From positions 1-19,824 of the forward strand of contig AUXH01000366.1 in assembly GCA_000482145.1 (NCBI GenBank): a stretch of DNA of 19,824 nt, read 5' to 3'. This document shows, piece by piece, positions 15,968 through 19,824 of the stretch. Below the pieces are notes generated by a model. That model saw only the letters and a program-made list of their open reading frames with translations. It did not search any database and was not told the origin of the DNA. The position numbers and the translations under genes were made by a program. The first letter of the stretch is position 1. The number at the start of each line of letters is the position of its first letter. The stretch comes from Strigomonas culicis (taxonomy: Eukaryota; Euglenozoa; Kinetoplastea; Trypanosomatida; Trypanosomatidae).

Positions 15968-18700
15968 ATGGCCGCTCGTGACTGCATCCCGCGCGGCATG
16001 GCTAAGTACGTGACCGACTGTGGAACAAACACGTACAGTCTGCACTATACCGCTGTGGGCGTTCTGTTCTTTGTACTCACACTGATCGTCTTCAGTGTGT
16101 ACTCCTCCGCCACCTTTCTCACGGTCACGCATCTGTGGAGCTTCGCCTTCTTTCTGTTCCTGTCGCCGCTCACGGTTTTCTTCCTCGTGGTGGGCATCCA
16201 CGCCTACCTGCGCGAGGCCTTGTGCGGGCTGCAGCAGTGCTACCGGGAGCAGCGGCTGCAGCGGCCGCAGCAGAGCGACAGCGAGGTGGCGGAGCCGGCG
16301 GATATCGTGGTGGCGACGACGGCGAGCGAGGCGGTGTGGCGGAGGAGGGCGTGCGTGGCCCTGGGCGCCTACGGCCTGCTGGCGGCGCTCTGCTTCGCGT
16401 TCGGCATGGCGGTGTGGTTCACGCACGCAAAGGATGTGATGAGTTGCGGCTTCCTCTTCTGTGTGGGGGAGGGGGTCCTGGCGTGGCCCAGCGGCGCGCG
16501 CGGCACCGGGCCGCGCAAGATCCACGGCGTTCTGTTTGGCTGCGTCTTTGTGCCGCTCGGGATCGTCCTCGCGGCCCACACCGTCGTGCACGTGCTCTCC
16601 CTCCGCCGCATGCGGGCGGTCGCACCACTGAGTGAGGCGGCGGCCGACCCCGTCTTCGTCCCCTTCGAGCGTCTTTACAAGCCGTACCGCGCGGTCGCCA
16701 GCTCGACCAAGCTGCTGTACCTCCTTGTGAGTCTCACGCTGCTGCTGGTGTGCGCCGTCCTGTCCTTTTACCTCCCGAACGACTTCCATCGGCTGAGTGC
16801 ACCCTTCATCGCCACCGGCGCGGCGGCGATGGTCAGCCTGAACTACACCACCGGCACCAACTTGCTGATTCCCGAGCTGAACACCACCTTCTTCCACACG
16901 AGGCACATCCGCGTGACGCAGTACGTGTACCTGAAGCTGTTCCCCGGCAACGTCTTCTTCTACCTGTACCTGATGGTTCTGGTGGTGCTCGGCTACGTGC
17001 TGCGCTGGACGCGCGGGGGTCGCAGCTGGTTCCACCGCCGGCTGCGCGCGTACCCGAGCTGGACGCTGGGCGAGTGCGTGCTGTCGGGCCTGACGGCGCT
17101 GCTGACGCTGCTCTTCAGCGTGTACTGGCTGCACGACCACAACTACAAGTCGACGTGGAACAGCACCAAGTCGTCGCCGACCATCCTGTGGGCGGAGTGG
17201 TGGGGCCGCGGCCTCGGCCAGATCGCGGTGCTCTTCCTGTCGCTGCTGCTCTTCCCCATCAGCCGCAGCTCGCTGCTGCACGACTGCCTCGGCACGTCGT
17301 GGGAGTCCTTCCTGAAGTTCCACCGCCTGTCCGGCTACGCGATGCTGATTGCCACCGCCCTGCACGTACTCTTCTTCTACGCCTCGTTCCATCACTACGG
17401 CTATCTGTGGTACAACTTTGTTCACTACCCGACCGTCTGCTGCCAGCGCGGCATCCGCTCAGACTACACGATCGTGCCTCTTACTATCGTGACACTGCTC
17501 ATGTTCATCTCGATGGGCATCTTTGCGTTCCACAAGCTGCGCAGGCGCTTCTACGAGCTGTTCTACTACACGCACATCTTTGTGTCCGTCACGATCATCC
17601 CGCTGACGATTGTGCACGCGGCTGCGGCGTGGATGTACATCCTGCCGGGCATGACGCTGTGGATGGCGGACCTCTTCGTGCGCGTGTGGCAGCGCGGCGC
17701 ACAGGTGGAGCTGGTGACCGCGCGGCTCGTCGGCGACGACGTGGTGGAGGTGCGCTTCCGCTTCCCGCGCACGGGCCTGCGCCGCACCATCTACGCGGGC
17801 CAGTACGTGTACGTGAGCTTCCCGCAGCTGTCGGTGCTGGAGTGGCACCCGATGACGCTGGCGCCGCCGCCGCCGGCCGCGGAGAGCGAGGACACTCGCG
17901 ACGTGTACGCGCTGTACATCAAGGTGGCAGGGCCGCAGACGTGGACCAGTCGGCTGCGCGACGCGGTCGCGTCGGGCGTGCCGCTGACGGCGATCGCGGT
18001 GGACGGCCCGTACGGCAACTGCGTGGACCTGTCCGAGTACGACGAGGTGTACCTCTTCTCGGGCGGCATCGGCGTGGTGCCGTGCGCGACGCTCTTCGCG
18101 TCGGTGCTGCACCAGGCGGCGGAGGGCCAGCGCCACCCGCGCCACGTGCGGCTGACGTGGGCGTGCCGCTCGGCGGCGCTGGTGGGCGCGCTGTCGGATG
18201 CGATGATGCTGACGCCGGCGCTGCGCGCGCTGCACCACACCGCGGGGCCGCAGGGCGAGGGCGCCGCCGCGTCCACCCCCGGTGCCCTCGACGAGGGGCC
18301 GCTCGCGGAGGAGGTGCCGGTGGCGGTGGACGACGCTGTCGGTGCGATGGCCGCGAAGCTGCGCGGCGGCGCGTGCGCGGGAGACGCGAGCGGCGGCAGC
18401 GACGGCGGCGCGGACGGCTTCGAGTGCCACCTCCACCTCACGAATGCCGACGCGTACGCGGCGGCGCGCCGCGCGCTGGACGCGGCCGCGCCCTGCGAGG
18501 AGGGAGCGACGGTGCGGACGCAGGTGTACGAGGGCCGGCCGGCGGTGACGGCGCAGCTGGTGGCGCCGCGGGGCGCGGCGGCGAAGGAGGGCGGCCACAC
18601 GCTCTTCTTCGTGTGCGGCCCGGAGGAGCTGATCCGCGACGTGTACCGCGCGGCGGCCGACCTCGGCGCGGAGGTGCACGTGGAGGAATTCGAGTTCTAA
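15968..18700 (+). CDS. Ferric reductase / NADPH-oxidase-type flavocytochrome, copy B
   Basis: The protein has 910 residues from ATG 15968, the first ATG after the acceptor at 15781. It has the same layout as copy A: N-terminal membrane extension, ferric-reductase core, FAD lobe, NAD(P) lobe. Heme ligand pairs are His452/His466 and His536/His550 (both H-x13-H). The FAD motif starts at His627, GGIGVVP is at 699-705, and the C-terminal CGPEEL starts at Cys883. All catalytic features are present, so both copies should be active. Differences from copy A lie in the N-terminus (MAARDCIPRG start, no Gln-rich patch), the soluble loops, the NAD loop (GVVP against GITP) and the linker, which is 9 residues shorter. 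These could change localisation or acceptor. It is very GC-rich at third positions. Membrane-bound electron transfer, probably ferric reduction, is inferred from the family. Confidence 0.93.
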   Translation: MAARDCIPRGMAKYVTDCGTNTYSLHYTAVGVLFFVLTLIVFSVYSSATFLTVTHLWSFAFFLFLSPLTVFFLVVGIHAYLREALCGLQQCYREQRLQRPQQSDSEVAEPADIVVATTASEAVWRRRACVALGAYGLLAALCFAFGMAVWFTHAKDVMSCGFLFCVGEGVLAWPSGARGTGPRKIHGVLFGCVFVPLGIVLAAHTVVHVLSLRRMRAVAPLSEAAADPVFVPFERLYKPYRAVASSTKLLYLLVSLTLLLVCAVLSFYLPNDFHRLSAPFIATGAAAMVSLNYTTGTNLLIPELNTTFFHTRHIRVTQYVYLKLFPGNVFFYLYLMVLVVLGYVLRWTRGGRSWFHRRLRAYPSWTLGECVLSGLTALLTLLFSVYWLHDHNYKSTWNSTKSSPTILWAEWWGRGLGQIAVLFLSLLLFPISRSSLLHDCLGTSWESFLKFHRLSGYAMLIATALHVLFFYASFHHYGYLWYNFVHYPTVCCQRGIRSDYTIVPLTIVTLLMFISMGIFAFHKLRRRFYELFYYTHIFVSVTIIPLTIVHAAAAWMYILPGMTLWMADLFVRVWQRGAQVELVTARLVGDDVVEVRFRFPRTGLRRTIYAGQYVYVSFPQLSVLEWHPMTLAPPPPAAESEDTRDVYALYIKVAGPQTWTSRLRDAVASGVPLTAIAVDGPYGNCVDLSEYDEVYLFSGGIGVVPCATLFASVLHQAAEGQRHPRHVRLTWACRSAALVGALSDAMMLTPALRALHHTAGPQGEGAAASTPGALDEGPLAEEVPVAVDDAVGAMAAKLRGGACAGDASGGSDGGADGFECHLHLTNADAYAAARRALDAAAPCEEGATVRTQVYEGRPAVTAQLVAPRGAAAKEGGHTLFFVCGPEELIRDVYRAAADLGAEVHVEEFEF
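17252..18259 (+). repeat. Near-identical segment shared with ferric reductase copy A (copy B side)
   Basis: Counterpart of 13487-14494. The perfect 314-base tract is 17613-17926. Similarity stops abruptly at 18259, where the variable linker begins, and fades upstream of 17252. Confidence 0.93.
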
Positions 18701-19387
18701 AGGACGGAGAGTATAAGTGCACCAATAAACAAATTATTAATAAAAAAAAACGTTTTTTTTTCGCAAGAAGTAAAGATAGTAACATCTGTGTAGAGTGAGC
18801 GGTAAAAAAAAATGTTGCTCTTTTACTTTTCGCTTCTCTTTTTTAGAAAGAGTGTAAACTTGTTGGTTTACCTACTTCTTTCCAATTTCTAATATCAACT
18901 AAATTACCTTTTTTATTTTTATTCAACCTTTTTTTATTTCATTTATTGTTCTTCGCTTTGAATTTTTTTTTGTCCCTCTGTTTTACCATATCCACTGTAT
19001 GTCTGCAACAACAAACACAAAACATACACGTGGTGTCTGTGGTCGACAGCACATACCAATAAAAAACTGGTAATCTGTTGTACATATATATCTAACAAAA
19101 ATATAATCATATCAAAAATATATAGGAAGACAGATGTACTTGGTTCATAGCCATCTGTGTTGGATTATCAGACAGTCGATTTTTTCTTCTTTCTCACGCA
19201 CACACAACGCGTTCTTCCTTTTTTCTTTTTGGTATCGAAGTGAAGGGCATCTTCTTTCGCGGTGACTTTCTGCTCCCTTTTTTATTTATTTCCTGCTTTT
19301 TGTAGCCCTTCTACTTGCATCTCTCTTCTCTCTCTCTTTCTCTCTCTATTTCTTTACCCCTATAGATATCTTTGTCAACAGAGGAAG
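18701..19387 (+). other. Intergenic spacer before RPL19
   Basis: About 690 bases without a supported gene. It starts with the copy B 3' UTR, which includes a 20-base A9-CG-T9 palindrome at 18742-18761, followed by AT-rich sequence with many T runs. It ends in a CT-rich splice signal. No RNA gene or mobile element is seen. Confidence 0.6.
19315..19365 (+). other. Probable spliced-leader acceptor for RPL19
   Basis: A CT-repeat-rich pyrimidine tract (about 19319-19361) ends with AG at 19364-19365, 22 bases before ATG 19388. A second AG at 19380-19381 is an alternative. The strong tract close to the start suits a highly expressed ribosomal protein gene. Confidence 0.7.
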
Positions 19388-19824
19388 ATGGTCTCTCTCA
19401 AGCTTCAGGCTCGCTTGGCGTCGAGCATCCTCGGCTGCGGCCGCGGCCGCGTGTGGCTGGACCCCAACGAGGCGCAGGAGATCCAGAACGCGAACTCCCG
19501 CAAGAGCGTCCGCAAGCTGATCAAGGATGGCTTCATCATCCGCCGCCCGGTGAAGGTGCACACGCGCGCGCGCTTCCGCAAGACGAAGGCCGCGAAGGAC
19601 ATGGGCCGCCACAGCGGCCCCGGCCGCCGCCAGGGTACCCGCGAGGCCCGCATGCCGAGCAAGGAGCTGTGGATGCGCCGCCTGCGCATTCTTCGCCGCC
19701 TGCTGCGCAAGTACCGCGCGGAGAAGAAGATCGACCGCCACATCTACCGCCAGCTGTACGTGCGCGCGAAGGGTAACGTGTTCCGCAACAAGCGCAACCT
19801 GATGGAGCACATCCACAAGATCAA
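19388..19824 (+). CDS. RPL19: 60S ribosomal protein L19 (eL19), N-terminal part, runs off right edge
   Basis: This is a structural protein of the large ribosomal subunit. The frame opens with ATG 19388 ([20 protein letters not shown]) and is unbroken for 145 codons to the edge; the C-terminus is outside the window. Family landmarks in order are [26 protein letters not shown], the basic [19 protein letters not shown] loop, [16 protein letters not shown] and [17 protein letters not shown]. The protein is Arg/Lys-rich and codon use is strongly biased to C/G at third positions, as expected for very high expression. The start follows a strong splice acceptor by 22 bases. Overlapping open frames on both strands are by-products of the GC-rich codon use. 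Identification is secure. Confidence 0.97.
   Translation, partial: MVSLKLQARLASSILGCGRGRVWLDPNEAQEIQNANSRKSVRKLIKDGFIIRRPVKVHTRARFRKTKAAKDMGRHSGPGRRQGTREARMPSKELWMRRLRILRRLLRKYRAEKKIDRHIYRQLYVRAKGNVFRNKRNLMEHIHKI

Noticed and set aside
19372..19776. A 134-codon + strand frame overlapping RPL19
   Set aside because: It starts at a non-ATG codon and is a shadow of the L19 frame, which is open from ATG 19388 to the window edge.

Overview
The window looks like nuclear DNA of a trypanosomatid (kinetoplastid) protist. All seven supported genes lie on the + strand in a head-to-tail directional array. None contains an intron, and the spacers carry long pyrimidine runs followed by an AG and then the first ATG, which is the arrangement expected for spliced-leader trans-splicing of polycistronic transcripts. 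No bacterial ribosome binding sites, operators or Rho-independent terminators are evident. I cannot name the species.

Layout, left to right: (1) the C-terminal half of a type II glutamine synthetase, 1-570, cut by the left edge. (2) A protein combining leucine-rich repeats, a CCCH zinc finger and a hydrophobic C-terminal tail, 1123-2337. (3) A large protein, 2682-5099, that reads as a catalytically degenerate DEAD-box helicase lobe joined to a C-terminal U2AF-homology/RRM-like domain. (4) A full-size ABCA-subfamily ABC transporter, 5562-11474, preceded by a 10-bp pyrimidine minisatellite. (5, 6) Two tandem ferric-reductase/NADPH-oxidase-type flavocytochromes, 12113-14977 and 15968-18700, sharing a 314-bp perfectly identical tract. 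(7) The N-terminal part of 60S ribosomal protein L19, 19388 to the right edge. Spacers of about 0.3-1 kb hold RNA-processing signals and no convincing genes.

Functionally this is a mixture, as is normal for trypanosomatid arrays: nitrogen metabolism, putative RNA binding or splicing, lipid-type membrane transport, surface ferric/heme-linked electron transfer, and translation. Adjacency does not imply an operon-like pathway. The two ferric reductases do form a real paralogous unit, with copies kept similar by recombination in the core and free to diverge in the N-terminal membrane region, the linker and the spacers.

Most worth following up: the helicase-like/UHM fusion (3), the gene-conversion mosaic in the reductases (5, 6), the repeat lying between two possible splice acceptors of the ABCA gene (4), and the apparent tail anchor on the CCCH/LRR protein (2). 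Function calls rest on reading motifs by eye. No database search was run.
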